Shown piece after piece: positions 18,031 to 28,313 of a DNA stretch of 64,000 bases (position 1 is its first letter; each line of letters opens with the position of its first letter). Source of the DNA: Helicobacter pylori (GTDB lineage Bacteria; Campylobacterota; Campylobacteria; Campylobacterales; Helicobacteraceae); the NCBI GenBank assembly GCA_008032955.1, contig CP032046.1, positions 1,550,001 to 1,614,000 on the forward strand, in the 5' to 3' direction. The position numbers and the translations under genes were made by a program. Below the pieces are notes generated by a model. That model worked only from the letters and a program-made list of their open reading frames with translations. It ran no database searches and was not told the origin of the DNA.

Positions 18031-18927
18031 TTAAGCGTTATACTTTTGGGATTTCACCTCAAAGTGGGATTCTATTTTCACCCATTCCTTACAAAGGATA
18101 TTTTCATGCCCAAAAAGCCAGTGTTTGGGGCCAATAATGATTTTTTCTGGATTCTTTATCAAATAAGCCGCCCACCAGCTATAAGTGCTATTAGCGATAA
18201 TGCCATGCTGACAAGATTGCATGAGCAGCATATCCCAATACGCCTCTTCTTCTTTATTTCTAGTGGTCATGTCCATAAAAGGGTAGCCAAGATCAAGGTT
18301 TTGCGTGAATTCCAAATCTTCGCAAAACACAAAAAGCTCCATGTTTGGCACGCGCTTTGCCATATACTCAACAGCCTTTTTTTGATAATCAATACCAAGC
18401 TGACAGCCAATCCCCACATAATCCCCTCTTCTTATATGCGCAAACACGCTGTTTTTAGCGGCTAAAATCAAAGAGAGCTTGCGGTGGTATTCTTCCTCTT
18501 TTTTTTTATTATTTCCATTTTCGGGGGGGGGTAGGGTGAAGGTTTGCTTGATTAAAGGGGATATAGCATCAAAATATCGTGGATCTTGGAAATAGCCAAA
18601 AAAATAAGTCAAGCGGCTTGGCTTTAGTAATTTAGGCTCGTATTCAAACACGATTTCTTGGCTCACCCTATCAAACCCCATGCATTTGAGCGCGTCTCTT
18701 ACTAGCTTGGGGAGGTGTTGCATTTTAGCTATAGCGATTTCTTTAGCGCTCGCATAGGGCAAATCAATAGGGAAAAGTTCTAATTGCATTTTCCTATTGC
18801 TCCAATCAAAAGAAGTAATATCTAACAGCACAGGCGTATTAAGGTGTTTTTGCAAACTTTTAGCGAAAGCGTATTGAAACATTTGATTCCCAAGCCCCCC
18901 GCAAATTTGCACCACTTTAAAAGCCAT
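18031..18927 (-). CDS. futC: Alpha-1,2-fucosyltransferase FutC, in-frame (ON)
   Basis: Adds alpha-1,2-fucose to LPS O-chains, making Lewis Y and H antigens. The 298-residue protein has the GT11 opening VVQICGGLGNQMFQYAFAKSL (5-25) and the donor-binding motif HIRRGDY (164-170), followed by later blocks including NSTYSWWAAYL. The slippery C9 tract (18523-18531) encodes part of TLPPPEN (132-137), and an A9 tract (18499-18507) lies just downstream; both are in frame here. In strain 26695 this gene is split by C-tract slippage. It faces the methyltransferase gene with a 20-base gap. Confidence 0.94.
   Translation of the reverse strand: MAFKVVQICGGLGNQMFQYAFAKSLQKHLNTPVLLDITSFDWSNRKMQLELFPIDLPYASAKEIAIAKMQHLPKLVRDALKCMGFDRVSQEIVFEYEPKLLKPSRLTYFFGYFQDPRYFDAISPLIKQTFTLPPPENGNNKKKEEEYHRKLSLILAAKNSVFAHIRRGDYVGIGCQLGIDYQKKAVEYMAKRVPNMELFVFCEDLEFTQNLDLGYPFMDMTTRNKEEEAYWDMLLMQSCQHGIIANSTYSWWAAYLIKNPEKIIIGPKHWLFGHENILCKEWVKIESHFEVKSQKYNA
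18523..18531 (-). repeat. Phase-variable C9 tract in futC
   Basis: A run of nine C on the coding strand inside futC, with an A9 tract 15 bases further on. Gain or loss of one base would shift the frame and end the protein early. Phase variation of futC through its poly-C tract is established; the tract here is in the full-length setting. Confidence 0.85.
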
Positions 18928-19021
18928 TCAATCCCTTTGTTTTTCAAATAAAACGCCTATTTTAGCCAACTTTAAAGCCCTTTTTCAATAAAAGCCTAAA
19001 AAGCGGAATAACACCTTCAAA

Positions 19022-19552
19022 TCATTTGAATTTTTTATTTGAAAAAGACGCGTATGAGGGTTCTAGCAAGCGTTCTTGGTATTCTAAAAGAATCCTGTCT
19101 TCGCTATTGAGCGAGTAGGCTTCATCGTATTTGCGCTTGATAATGCCCTTTAAAATGGTGTGCTGGACCTGGTATTTGTCTTCTTTAAGCATTTCATCCA
19201 CTAAAGCGTAAAGCTGAATGTCTTGAATGAGTAAATCTGAAATTTTAACGCTCTCTTTATCAAACAATTCTTCATTAGCGCAATATTCGTTCACTAAAAT
19301 AAGCACTCGGTTATACACATCAGAGGCGATTTTAGCGTTTAGGGTTCTATAAATGTAAGCTTTGATTTTTTTGAGTTGTTCTTCTAAATCTTCGCTGGCC
19401 TTGCTCGCTAAAGCCAGAATGCTTAAGATCTGAATCAGAGTCATCATTTTATGGCTTAAAGAGCGGGTGCGCCATTTAATGAGAAAGCGCATGAAATAAG
19501 ACATTTTGATAGAAAGGCTACAGGGGAGGGTGTTTTTCTTGGGTTTTGGCAT
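19022..19552 (-). CDS. Conserved hypothetical protein (HP0095-like)
   Basis: Not recognised. The 176-residue product is largely alpha-helical by composition, with many Leu, Lys and Glu and no signal peptide or clear membrane span, and it ends EPSYASFSNKKFK. Internal methionines at residues 17, 21, 36 and 37 are alternative starts; the first ATG follows AAGAAACTAAGC, a weak ribosome-binding region. It stands alone between futC and the divergent dehydrogenase gene. A cytosolic protein is likely. Confidence 0.6.
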   Translation of the reverse strand: MPKPKKNTLPCSLSIKMSYFMRFLIKWRTRSLSHKMMTLIQILSILALASKASEDLEEQLKKIKAYIYRTLNAKIASDVYNRVLILVNEYCANEELFDKESVKISDLLIQDIQLYALVDEMLKEDKYQVQHTILKGIIKRKYDEAYSLNSEDRILLEYQERLLEPSYASFSNKKFK

Positions 19553-19624
19553 GCTTAGTTTCTTTTAAAAAAGGATTTTGTGGTTTAATTATATAATTTT
19601 AAAATTAAATCTAGGAGTAAAGAG

Positions 19625-20569
19625 ATGGAAACATTCAAAAAAGGCGTGGTCTTAGACGCTAAAAGCGTGGGGTTAAAAGCGCTAGAAGTTTTAAAAGAAG
19701 TGGCGGATTTTGATTTTTATGAGATCACTTCGCCTAATCAAGTGGTTGAGCGCTGCAAAGAGGCTGAGATTGTAGTGCTGAATAAAGTCGTTATCACTCA
19801 AGAAATTTTAAGCCAATTGCCTAAACTCAAACTCATTTGCATCACCGCTACAGGCACGGATAATGTGGATATAAAAAGCGCGAAAGCTTTAGGCGTAGAA
19901 GTTAAAAATGTGAGCGCTTATTCTACAGAATCCGTAGCCCAGCACACTTTAGCGTGCGCGTTGTCTTTGCTAGGGAGGATCAATGATTACGATCATTATT
20001 GCAAAAGCGGGGAATATAGTCAAAGCGATATTTTTACGCACATTAGCGGTATTAAAATGGGGCTTATTAAAGGGAGTCAATGGGGGGTTATTGGTTTAGG
20101 GACTATCGGTAAAAGAGTCGCCAAACTCGCTCAAGCTTTCGGGGCAAAGGTGGTGTATTATTCCCCTAAAGACAAAAAAGAAGAGTATGAGCGCTTGAGT
20201 TTAAAAGATTTGCTCACAACAAGCGATATTATCAGCATTCATGCCCCCTTAAATGAAAGCACGCGCGATTTAATCGCTCTAAAGGAATTGCAAAGCCTAA
20301 AAGACGGGGCGATTTTAATCAATGTGGGGCGTGGGGGCATTGTGAATGAAAAGGATTTGGCTGGAATTTTAGAAACCAAAGATTTGTATTATGCGAGCGA
20401 TGTGTTTGTGAAAGAGCCTTTTGAAAAAGATCATGCGTTTTTGAACCCAAAGATCCAAAATAAATTGCTTTTAACCCCCCATATCGCATGGGCGTATAGC
20501 GACAGCTTGAAAACCTTAGTAGAAAAAACCAAAGAAAATATCCAGGATTTTTTAGCTTCTCAAAAATAA
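19625..20569 (+). CDS. D-2-hydroxyacid dehydrogenase, NAD-dependent
   Basis: Cytosolic oxidoreductase of the D-isomer 2-hydroxyacid family. The 314-residue protein has the substrate domain in two parts and the central NAD fold GVIGLGTIGKRVAKLAQAFG (Gly157, Gly159, Gly162), the conserved block ILINVGRGGIVNEKDL with the catalytic Arg, and the late catalytic His in LLTPHIAWAYSDS. The substrate cannot be told from the sequence; hydroxypyruvate/glycerate or a branched 2-oxoacid are possible. The start follows TAGGAGTAAAG. It diverges from the hypothetical gene at 19.0-19.5 kb. Confidence 0.88.
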   Translation: METFKKGVVLDAKSVGLKALEVLKEVADFDFYEITSPNQVVERCKEAEIVVLNKVVITQEILSQLPKLKLICITATGTDNVDIKSAKALGVEVKNVSAYSTESVAQHTLACALSLLGRINDYDHYCKSGEYSQSDIFTHISGIKMGLIKGSQWGVIGLGTIGKRVAKLAQAFGAKVVYYSPKDKKEEYERLSLKDLLTTSDIISIHAPLNESTRDLIALKELQSLKDGAILINVGRGGIVNEKDLAGILETKDLYYASDVFVKEPFEKDHAFLNPKIQNKLLLTPHIAWAYSDSLKTLVEKTKENIQDFLASQK

Positions 20570-20927
20570 ACGCAAAAAAAAGGGGGTTTTTTGTTGGGCT
20601 TTTCTCCCCGCTTTTCTCCCCTTTTGTTGTGAGAGCGCCCCTTTCTAAAGAAAGGGGCTTCCTAATTTAAGGCGTTCCCATTGAACGCTAACACGAAAGG
20701 CTCTTTAAGGTCTGCATGGGTATTTTTTGCCCTATAAAAGAGGATTTTAACCTCTTTTAGCTTTGAATATAGCCTAACGGCTATGCACTCTTGCACCCTA
20801 AAGGACAGAGTTTTTTGCGCTAGTGGGATAAAATCTAAACAATGGAGTAAGGTTTAATGGTTTTTAACCAAATTAAGAAAAAACCTTTAGGTGGATTGGC
20901 CCAAAGGCTTTTATTAAATGGGGATGA
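20570..20927. other. Convergent intergenic region holding repeat copy B
   Basis: Between the dehydrogenase gene (plus) and the lipoprotein gene (minus). The first 60 bases have A8-G5-T6 and C-rich runs that may end transcription from the left. Positions 20638-20834 are the second ~195-bp repeat. A short plus-strand reading frame at 20857-21084 runs antisense into the lipoprotein gene and is not supported. Confidence 0.6.
20638..20834 (-). repeat. ~195-bp dispersed repeat, copy B; possible IS605-type right-end/omega-RNA relic
   Basis: Reverse-complement partner of 5272-5462. On the minus strand it runs from TTTATCCCACTAGCGC through CTGTCCTTTAGGGTGCAAG, GTGCATAGCCGTTAGGCTAT (a local hairpin), a second hairpin GAGGTTAAAATCCTC, TACCCATGCAGACC, TTAAAGAGCC and GTTAGCGTTCAATGG to a perfect 9-bp hairpin, GCCCCTTTC-TTTA-GAAAGGGGC (plus-strand 20638-20659). 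This copy keeps the 3' hairpin that copy A has lost. No reading frame is attached. It begins 94 bases 3' of the lipoprotein gene on the same strand. Confidence 0.6.
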
Positions 20928-21641
20928 TCACATCTTAGAAATATCAATTTTAAAGGTGTGGATTTCATCTTCTAAAAAGACTTTAACCACCACCACGCCC
21001 GGGGTTTTAAGGTTTTTGGTATCCACCACCACAAACCCTCCCCTAGCCTTACCTTCAACGTTAAGGGTGTTGTTTTTAAGATAATTGATCGCTAGGATCT
21101 TTAAAGCCTGGCGGCTTTCTTGCATGACTTCTTGCTCTTCTACATCATCCATCATCATCATGCCAAAGCCCGGCCCATACATGCCCATTCCCCCATACAT
21201 CATGCCGTTATAAGCTAAAAAACTCCCTTGCCCGTAATAAAACATAGGCGGGGTGATCATATTGATATTATCAATAGGGGCGGTCGGCACGCTGATATTA
21301 AAGCTTTGTAAAATGCCTTCAAAATCAAAACTGGATTTCATCACCTGTCTCAAGCTTAAGACCGGTAAATTCGTTTGGTTGATAGACACCGAAATGGCTT
21401 TACGGCTAAACACCACAGGATTTCCCTCTATAACTTGCGCCGCTACATACAGCACTAAGGGGGATTCATTCAAACCTTTCAATTTGCTTTGAGCGATTTC
21501 TAGCTGGACTTTAGACTTGGCTTGCGTGGAGGTCATCACTTGAATCCCATTATTATAGGATGCAACATGTTCAGGCGTGATCTTATAGCTTGTGCAACCA
21601 CTTATCAGTAAGGCTATCGCTACTAAAATGACTTTTTTCAT
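20928..21641 (-). CDS. Lipoprotein with Met/Gly/Tyr-rich segment (HP0097-like)
   Basis: Function unknown. I chose the ATG at 21641 (MKKVILVAIALLISGC) because AAAGGGA lies 6 bases before it; the ATG 15 bases upstream has none. The lipobox ISGC makes Cys16 the lipidation site. The 237-residue protein contains a Met/Gly/Tyr-rich segment (YNGMMYGGMGMYGPGFGMMMMDDVEEQE, about 155-185) and a C-terminal beta-rich part. The Met/Tyr/Gly segment recalls that of the secreted protein at 3.4-5.2 kb. It is probably anchored on a membrane facing the periplasm. Confidence 0.75.
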   Translation of the reverse strand: MKKVILVAIALLISGCTSYKITPEHVASYNNGIQVMTSTQAKSKVQLEIAQSKLKGLNESPLVLYVAAQVIEGNPVVFSRKAISVSINQTNLPVLSLRQVMKSSFDFEGILQSFNISVPTAPIDNINMITPPMFYYGQGSFLAYNGMMYGGMGMYGPGFGMMMMDDVEEQEVMQESRQALKILAINYLKNNTLNVEGKARGGFVVVDTKNLKTPGVVVVKVFLEDEIHTFKIDISKM

Positions 21642-21748
21642 CAAAATCCCTTTCATTCAAAGTTTAATCTTCGTTTAGAGTTTATTTATTATAGTGTGTT
21701 TTAACTTAAAATGTAACTTTTATTAAGGTTAAAAGCGTAAAAAAAGCT

Positions 21749-23221
<1,473 letters not shown>

Positions 23222-23410
23222 TTATATTTGGATAATTTCAAGTCGTAGCATACCCTAAAAGAGCGAATGCAACCTTAAATGGTTTTTGATGAGAATGATT
23301 GATTGTCTTTTTAATCCAATTTAATTTTTGATTTATGCTTATAATACTATAATGCGGTTTAAAATTTTGCCGCAAATGGGCAAAAAATTTCATCATAGTA
23401 AGGTTGTGTT

Positions 23411-25438
23411 TTGCCTAAAGGTTTGAGTATCGGTAATAAAATCATATTGTGCGTGGCGTTGATTGTGATCGTGTGCGTGAGCATTTTAGGGGTGTCCTTA
23501 AACAGCAGGGTGAAAGAGATTTTAAAAGAAAGCGCTCTGCATTCTATGCAAGATAGTTTGCATTTCAAGGTTAAGGAAGTGCAAGGGGTTTTGGAAAACA
23601 CTTATACGAGCATGGGCATTGTCAAAGAAATGCTCCCTAAAGACACCAAAAGAGAAATCAAAATCTACTTGTTAAAAAACTTCATTTTAGCCAATTCGCA
23701 TGTTGCTGGGGTGAACATGTTTTTTAAAGACAGAGAAGATTTAAGATTAACGCTTTTAAGGGATAACGATACGATTAAGTTGGTGGAAAATCCGTCATTG
23801 GGGAATAACCCTTTAGTGCAAAAAACGATGAAAAATAAAGAAATTTCTAAAAGCTTGCCTTATTATAGGAAAATGCCTAACGGGGCGGAAGTTTATGGGG
23901 TTGATGTTCTTTTACCACTATTCAAGGAAAACACTCAAGAGGCTGTAGGGGCTTTGATGATTTTCCTTTCTATTGACAGCTTCAGCAATGAAATCACTAA
24001 AAACAGGAGCGATTTGTTTTTAATTGGCGTTAAGGGTAAAGTGCTTTTGAGCGCGAATAAGAGTTTGCAAGACAAATCTATCGCAGAAATTTATAAGAGC
24101 GTGCCTAAAGCCACCAACGAAGTGCTAACTATTTTAGAAAACGGCTCTAAAGCGACTTTAGAATACCTGGATCCCTTTAGCCATAAGGAAAATTTTTTAG
24201 CCGTTGAAACCTTTAAAATGCTAGGCAAAACAGAAAGTAAAGACAATCTTAATTGGATGATCGCTTTAATCATTGAAAAAGACAAGGTCTATGAACAAGT
24301 AGGCTCGGTGCGTTTTATGGTGATCGTGGCGAGCGCTATCATGGTGTTAGCCTTGATTATAGCGATCACTCTCTTGATGCGAGCGATTGTGAGCAATCGT
24401 TTGGAAGTCGTTTCTAGCACCTTATCTCATTTCTTCAAATTATTGAACAATCAAGCCAATTCCAGCGGTATTAAATTGGTTGAAGCGAAATCTAATGACG
24501 AATTAGGCCGCATGCAAACAGCGATCAATAAAAATATCTTGCAAACCCAAAAAACCATGCAAGAAGACAGGCAAGCCGTCCAAGACACCATTAAAGTGGT
24601 TTCAGACGTGAAAGCAGGGAATTTTGCGGTGCGCATCACGGCTGAGCCCGCAAGCCCTGATTTGAAAGAATTGAGAGACGCGCTAAATGGGATCATGGAT
24701 TATTTGCAAGAAAGCGTGGGGACTCACATGCCAAGCATTTTCAAAATCTTTGAAAGCTATTCTGGCTTGGATTTTAGAGGCCGGATCCAAAACGCTTCAG
24801 GTAGGGTGGAATTGGTTACTAACGCTTTAGGGCAAGAAATCCAAAAAATGCTAGAAACTTCGTCTAATTTTGCCAAAGATTTGGCGAACGATAGCACGAG
24901 TTTAAAAGAATGCGTGCAAAATTTAGAAAAGGCTTCCAATTCCCAACACAAAAGCTTGATGGAAACTTCCAAAACGATAGAAAATATCACCACTTCCATT
25001 CAAGGCGTGAGCTCTCAAAGTGAAGCCATGATTGAGCAAGGGCAAGACATTAAAAGCATTGTAGAAATCATTAGAGATATTGCTGATCAAACGAATCTAT
25101 TAGCCTTAAATGCCGCTATTGAAGCCGCAAGGGCTGGCGAGCATGGCAGAGGCTTTGCGGTGGTGGCTGATGAGGTGAGGAAACTCGCTGAAAGGACGCA
25201 AAAATCCCTCAGCGAAATTGAAGCCAATATCAATATTTTAGTTCAAAGCATTTCAGACACGAGCGAAAGCATTAAAAACCAGGTTAAAGAAGTAGAAGAG
25301 ATCAACGCTTCTATTGAAGCCTTAAGATCGGTTACTGAGGGCAATCTAAAAATCGCTAGCGATTCGTTAGAAATCAGTCAAGAAATTGACAAAGTTTCTA
25401 ACGATATTTTAGAAGATGTGAATAAAAAGCAGTTTTAA
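23411..25438 (+). CDS. tlpA: Methyl-accepting chemotaxis protein TlpA
   Basis: Transmembrane chemoreceptor. The 675-residue protein uses a TTG start ([21 protein letters not shown]) with AAGG about 7 bases upstream. It has a first membrane segment (about 9-28), a periplasmic dCache-like sensor (about 30-295), a second membrane segment (about 302-323), a HAMP-like linker and a long coiled coil. The signalling tip is [41 protein letters not shown]. It resembles TlpC in its N-terminal layout ([33 protein letters not shown]). Ligands such as arginine and bicarbonate have been proposed for TlpA in the literature. Its stop overlaps the next ATG (TAATG). Confidence 0.93.
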   Translation: MPKGLSIGNKIILCVALIVIVCVSILGVSLNSRVKEILKESALHSMQDSLHFKVKEVQGVLENTYTSMGIVKEMLPKDTKREIKIYLLKNFILANSHVAGVNMFFKDREDLRLTLLRDNDTIKLVENPSLGNNPLVQKTMKNKEISKSLPYYRKMPNGAEVYGVDVLLPLFKENTQEAVGALMIFLSIDSFSNEITKNRSDLFLIGVKGKVLLSANKSLQDKSIAEIYKSVPKATNEVLTILENGSKATLEYLDPFSHKENFLAVETFKMLGKTESKDNLNWMIALIIEKDKVYEQVGSVRFMVIVASAIMVLALIIAITLLMRAIVSNRLEVVSSTLSHFFKLLNNQANSSGIKLVEAKSNDELGRMQTAINKNILQTQKTMQEDRQAVQDTIKVVSDVKAGNFAVRITAEPASPDLKELRDALNGIMDYLQESVGTHMPSIFKIFESYSGLDFRGRIQNASGRVELVTNALGQEIQKMLETSSNFAKDLANDSTSLKECVQNLEKASNSQHKSLMETSKTIENITTSIQGVSSQSEAMIEQGQDIKSIVEIIRDIADQTNLLALNAAIEAARAGEHGRGFAVVADEVRKLAERTQKSLSEIEANINILVQSISDTSESIKNQVKEVEEINASIEALRSVTEGNLKIASDSLEISQEIDKVSNDILEDVNKKQF

Positions 25439-26544
25439 TGCTCATTCATATTTGTTGCTCGGTGGATAACCTGTATTTTTTAAAAAAGGCTAAAGAGGCT
25501 TTTGTGGGTGAAAAAATTGTAGGGTTTTTTTATAACCCCAATATCCACCCTTATAGCGAATATTTGTTGCGTTTAGAAGACGTGAAACGCACTTGCGAGA
25601 TGCTAGAAATTGAACTCATTGAAGGCGATTATGAATTAGAAAAATTTTTAGACAAAGCTAAGGGTAAGGAATTGTTAGGGGAAAAAAGCGAGCGCTGTTT
25701 TGAATGCTTTGACTTGCGATTAGAAGCGAGCGCTTTGAAAGCCTTTGAATTAGGGGAAGAAAGATTCACCACCACCTTACTCACAAGCCCTAAAAAAGAC
25801 CCAAATCAACTCATCGCTAAGGGGCAACACATCGCGCAAAGGCACAATTTGGAATTTGTTGTGTTTAGAAACGATAACTTTGAACATTTTAAGAGCGAGT
25901 TGGATTTGAATTTGCAAGCTTTGGCGAGAGAAAACGAGCTTTACAGGCAAAATTATTGCGGTTGCCAATTCGCTTTAAAAATCCAAAAAGAATCCCAAAA
26001 CAGAAGCCCCTTTGAGCTTTACTCGCCCTTAAAACGCCAGATTTTACCCGCAAGTATTGAAGAAAGGACACAAGTTTTTAGAACATTAGAAGCGGCTAAA
26101 AAGGACGCTAATAAGCCTTTTTTAGCCCAAAAAACGATCGCAACTTACCGCTTATTCAATGGGGGCGTGTGGCTTTCTAAAAATTCAAACCCCTTGAATT
26201 GCTACATTCTAGCGCGCTCTAAAAGCAAGGCTAAGGTTAGGATCAACGATTTAAGATGGGTTTTTTCTCAGCGTTTAAGCGCTCTAGTGGGCTATAGCCA
26301 AAGAGATGAAACCCTGTTTTTAACTTTAGAAGGCCTTAATACCCTTATGGCAAAAAACTACGATAATTTAAAAGAGTTAAACCTTAACCCCTTGAATTAT
26401 GAAGAAGAGTTGTCTTTAAGGGCGTTAGTGAGCGGGAGCGAGAGCATTAACCCTATTATCGTGCTAGAAGAACGCATAGAAAAAACCCTTTTTGTAGAAA
26501 TTAAAAGCATTTTTCAAGAAGAAAAGGTGTTTTATTTGCTCTAA
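25438..26544 (+). CDS. queH: Epoxyqueuosine reductase QueH
   Basis: Last step of queuosine synthesis in tRNA: reduction of epoxyqueuosine to queuosine. The N-terminal ~200 residues have the QueH (DUF208) cysteine set: CC at 6-7 (LIHICCSVDNLYFL), RCFECFDLRLEASAL near 82-96, and NYCGCQFAL near 177-185. These Cys residues bind a 4Fe-4S cluster and a second metal in studied QueH. The C-terminal ~170 residues are an extension I cannot assign. The ATG shares a base with the tlpA stop, so the two genes are translationally coupled, an odd pairing of chemotaxis and tRNA modification. H. pylori lacks QueG, as far as I recall. Confidence 0.85.
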   Translation: MLIHICCSVDNLYFLKKAKEAFVGEKIVGFFYNPNIHPYSEYLLRLEDVKRTCEMLEIELIEGDYELEKFLDKAKGKELLGEKSERCFECFDLRLEASALKAFELGEERFTTTLLTSPKKDPNQLIAKGQHIAQRHNLEFVVFRNDNFEHFKSELDLNLQALARENELYRQNYCGCQFALKIQKESQNRSPFELYSPLKRQILPASIEERTQVFRTLEAAKKDANKPFLAQKTIATYRLFNGGVWLSKNSNPLNCYILARSKSKAKVRINDLRWVFSQRLSALVGYSQRDETLFLTLEGLNTLMAKNYDNLKELNLNPLNYEEELSLRALVSGSESINPIIVLEERIEKTLFVEIKSIFQEEKVFYLL

Positions 26545-26759
26545 GCTAAACTTTAATGGAGCGATAAATTCTCGTAATGAAAAATCATTAAAGTTGGTTT
26601 TAGTTATCCATACTTGATGGGAACAAAATCTCAATAGATTGTATTTTAAAATATAGCGTTGCGTGTAAGTAGGAGTTGTATTCAGTCAAAACATGCAAGT
26701 AATTTAAAGTTAATTTAAGATAATTAGGCACAATAGCCGTAAAAAGTTTAAGGCTGTAT

Positions 26760-27521
26760 TTGAAAACTCTATTTAGTGTTTATCTCTTTTTATCGTTGAA
26801 TTTACTCTTTTTAGAAGCTAAAGAGATCACTTGGTCTCAATTCTTGGAAAATTTTAAAAACAAGAATGAAGACGACAAACCTAAACCCCTAACTATTGAT
26901 AAAAACAATGAAAAACAGCGAATCCTAGACAAAAACCAGCAAATCTTAAAAAGGGCTTTAGAAAAAAGCCTTAAATTCTTTTTCATTTTTGGATACAACT
27001 ATTCGCAAGCCACTTTTTCAACTTCTAATCAAACCTTGACTCTTGTAGCTAATAGCATAGGGTTTAATACCGCTACGGGCTTGGAGCATTTTTTAAGAAA
27101 CCACCCTAAAGTCGGTTTTAGAATCTTTAGCGTCTATAACTATTTCCATTCTGTTTCGCTCTCTCAGCCTCAAATCCTAATGGTGCAAAATTACGGAGGC
27201 GCGTTAGATTTTTCTTGGATTTTTGTGGATAAAAAAACCTATCGCTTTAGGAGTTATTTGGGAATCGCTTTAGAGCAAGGGGTGCTATTAGTGGATACGA
27301 TTAAAACCGGTGCGATCACAACCATCATTCCCAGAACCAAGAAAACCTTTTTCCAAGCCCCTTTCCGCTTTGGTTTTATCGTGGATTTTATCGGCTATTT
27401 GTCCTTGCAATTAGGGATTGAAATACCCTTAGTGAGGAATGTTTTTTACACCTACAACAACCATCAAGAAAGATTCAAGCCACGATTTAACGCTAATCTT
27501 TCTTTAATCGTTTCGTTTTAA
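26760..27521 (+). CDS. Probable outer-membrane beta-barrel protein (HP0101-like)
   Basis: Function unknown. The 253-residue product uses a TTG start. A signal peptide (MKTLFSVYLFLSLNLLFLEAKE, cleaved after about 20) is followed by a charged stretch (about 30-70) and then repeated alternating hydrophobic segments (FFFIFGYNYSQATFSTSNQTLTLVANSIGF, GLQLG-like IGYLSLQLGIEIPLVRNVFYTY) that fit beta-barrel strands. It ends NANLSLIVSF, with a C-terminal Phe as in Hor proteins. I think it is an outer-membrane protein related to, but outside, the main Hop family. It converges on the glycosyltransferase gene. Confidence 0.65.
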   Translation: MKTLFSVYLFLSLNLLFLEAKEITWSQFLENFKNKNEDDKPKPLTIDKNNEKQRILDKNQQILKRALEKSLKFFFIFGYNYSQATFSTSNQTLTLVANSIGFNTATGLEHFLRNHPKVGFRIFSVYNYFHSVSLSQPQILMVQNYGGALDFSWIFVDKKTYRFRSYLGIALEQGVLLVDTIKTGAITTIIPRTKKTFFQAPFRFGFIVDFIGYLSLQLGIEIPLVRNVFYTYNNHQERFKPRFNANLSLIVSF

Positions 27522-27638
27522 TCCCCCCTTTCCCCCTTTTAAATAAGCCCATCACTTTCCTAGGGTATTTTAAAAGCATGGAAAAAACATTCGCTTGAAT
27601 GCCGTTTTCTTTACATGCTCTTATGTTTTCTTTATTCC

Positions 27639-28283
27639 TTAATAAAAGGCTTTTAAACCCATTCGTGCTAACCCCCCGGTGCGCATCACCACTAACGCTT
27701 CTTTCAAGTAAGAAAAGCTTATTTTTTGCACCACAAACAAGCGGATAATCATCTCAAAATCCGCTGAAATCTTATAATCGGTTTTGTATAGCCCATAGCG
27801 TTCATGAATGGCTTTTTTGACAAAGAGCGTGGGGTGCACTGGCACCACGCCATAAAGCAAGGTTTTAGGGCTAAACTCCCCACTTTCATAATAACGGACC
27901 ACTTTTTCTAAACGATTGGGTTTGACAAAAACCAGATCCGCATACACGCTATCGCAATGCTTTTTTTCAAACTCATGCACCACTTTTTCTATCACAAACT
28001 CATCAATATAAAAATCATCGCTGTTCAATAAAGCGATAATATCCCCACTAGAACGCCTTATACCCTTATTCATGGCGTCATAAATGCCCTTATCTTTTTC
28101 ACTCACCACGCAAGCGATTTGATCCCTGTATTTTTGAATGATTCCTAAAGTGTTATCCGCGCTAGCCCCGTCTATAATGATGTATTCAATGTTTTTATAA
28201 GTTTGATGAAGCACGGAAAGAATGGTGTCTTCAATGGTTTTTTCGCTATTAAAACATGCCGTGATCACAGAAACTTTTAACAA
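27639..28283 (-). CDS. Family 2 glycosyltransferase, C-terminus frameshifted (HP0102-like)
   Basis: GT-A glycosyltransferase acting on a nucleotide sugar. The opening LKVSVITACFNSEKTIEDTILSVLHQTYKNIEYIIIDGASADNT and the DXD-like LLNSDDFYIDE are typical. The open frame ends after 214 residues at ...MRTGGLARMGLKAFY. The frame changes at a G6 run (plus-strand C6 at 27672-27677); with G7 the protein would read MRTGGVSTNGFKSLLLRNKENIRACKENGIQANVF... and run on to about 27493, roughly 263 residues, slightly overlapping the convergent gene. I infer one missing base. It lies 3' of tlpB. An LPS or flagellin glycosylation role is possible but not shown. Confidence 0.82.
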   Translation of the reverse strand: MLKVSVITACFNSEKTIEDTILSVLHQTYKNIEYIIIDGASADNTLGIIQKYRDQIACVVSEKDKGIYDAMNKGIRRSSGDIIALLNSDDFYIDEFVIEKVVHEFEKKHCDSVYADLVFVKPNRLEKVVRYYESGEFSPKTLLYGVVPVHPTLFVKKAIHERYGLYKTDYKISADFEMIIRLFVVQKISFSYLKEALVVMRTGGLARMGLKAFY

Positions 28284-28313
28284 TCCAACCCTTTTTTAAT
28301 CAACTCCCCCTGA

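Noticed and set aside
20857..21084. 75-residue plus-strand frame
   Set aside because: It runs antisense into the lipoprotein gene and has no recognisable feature.
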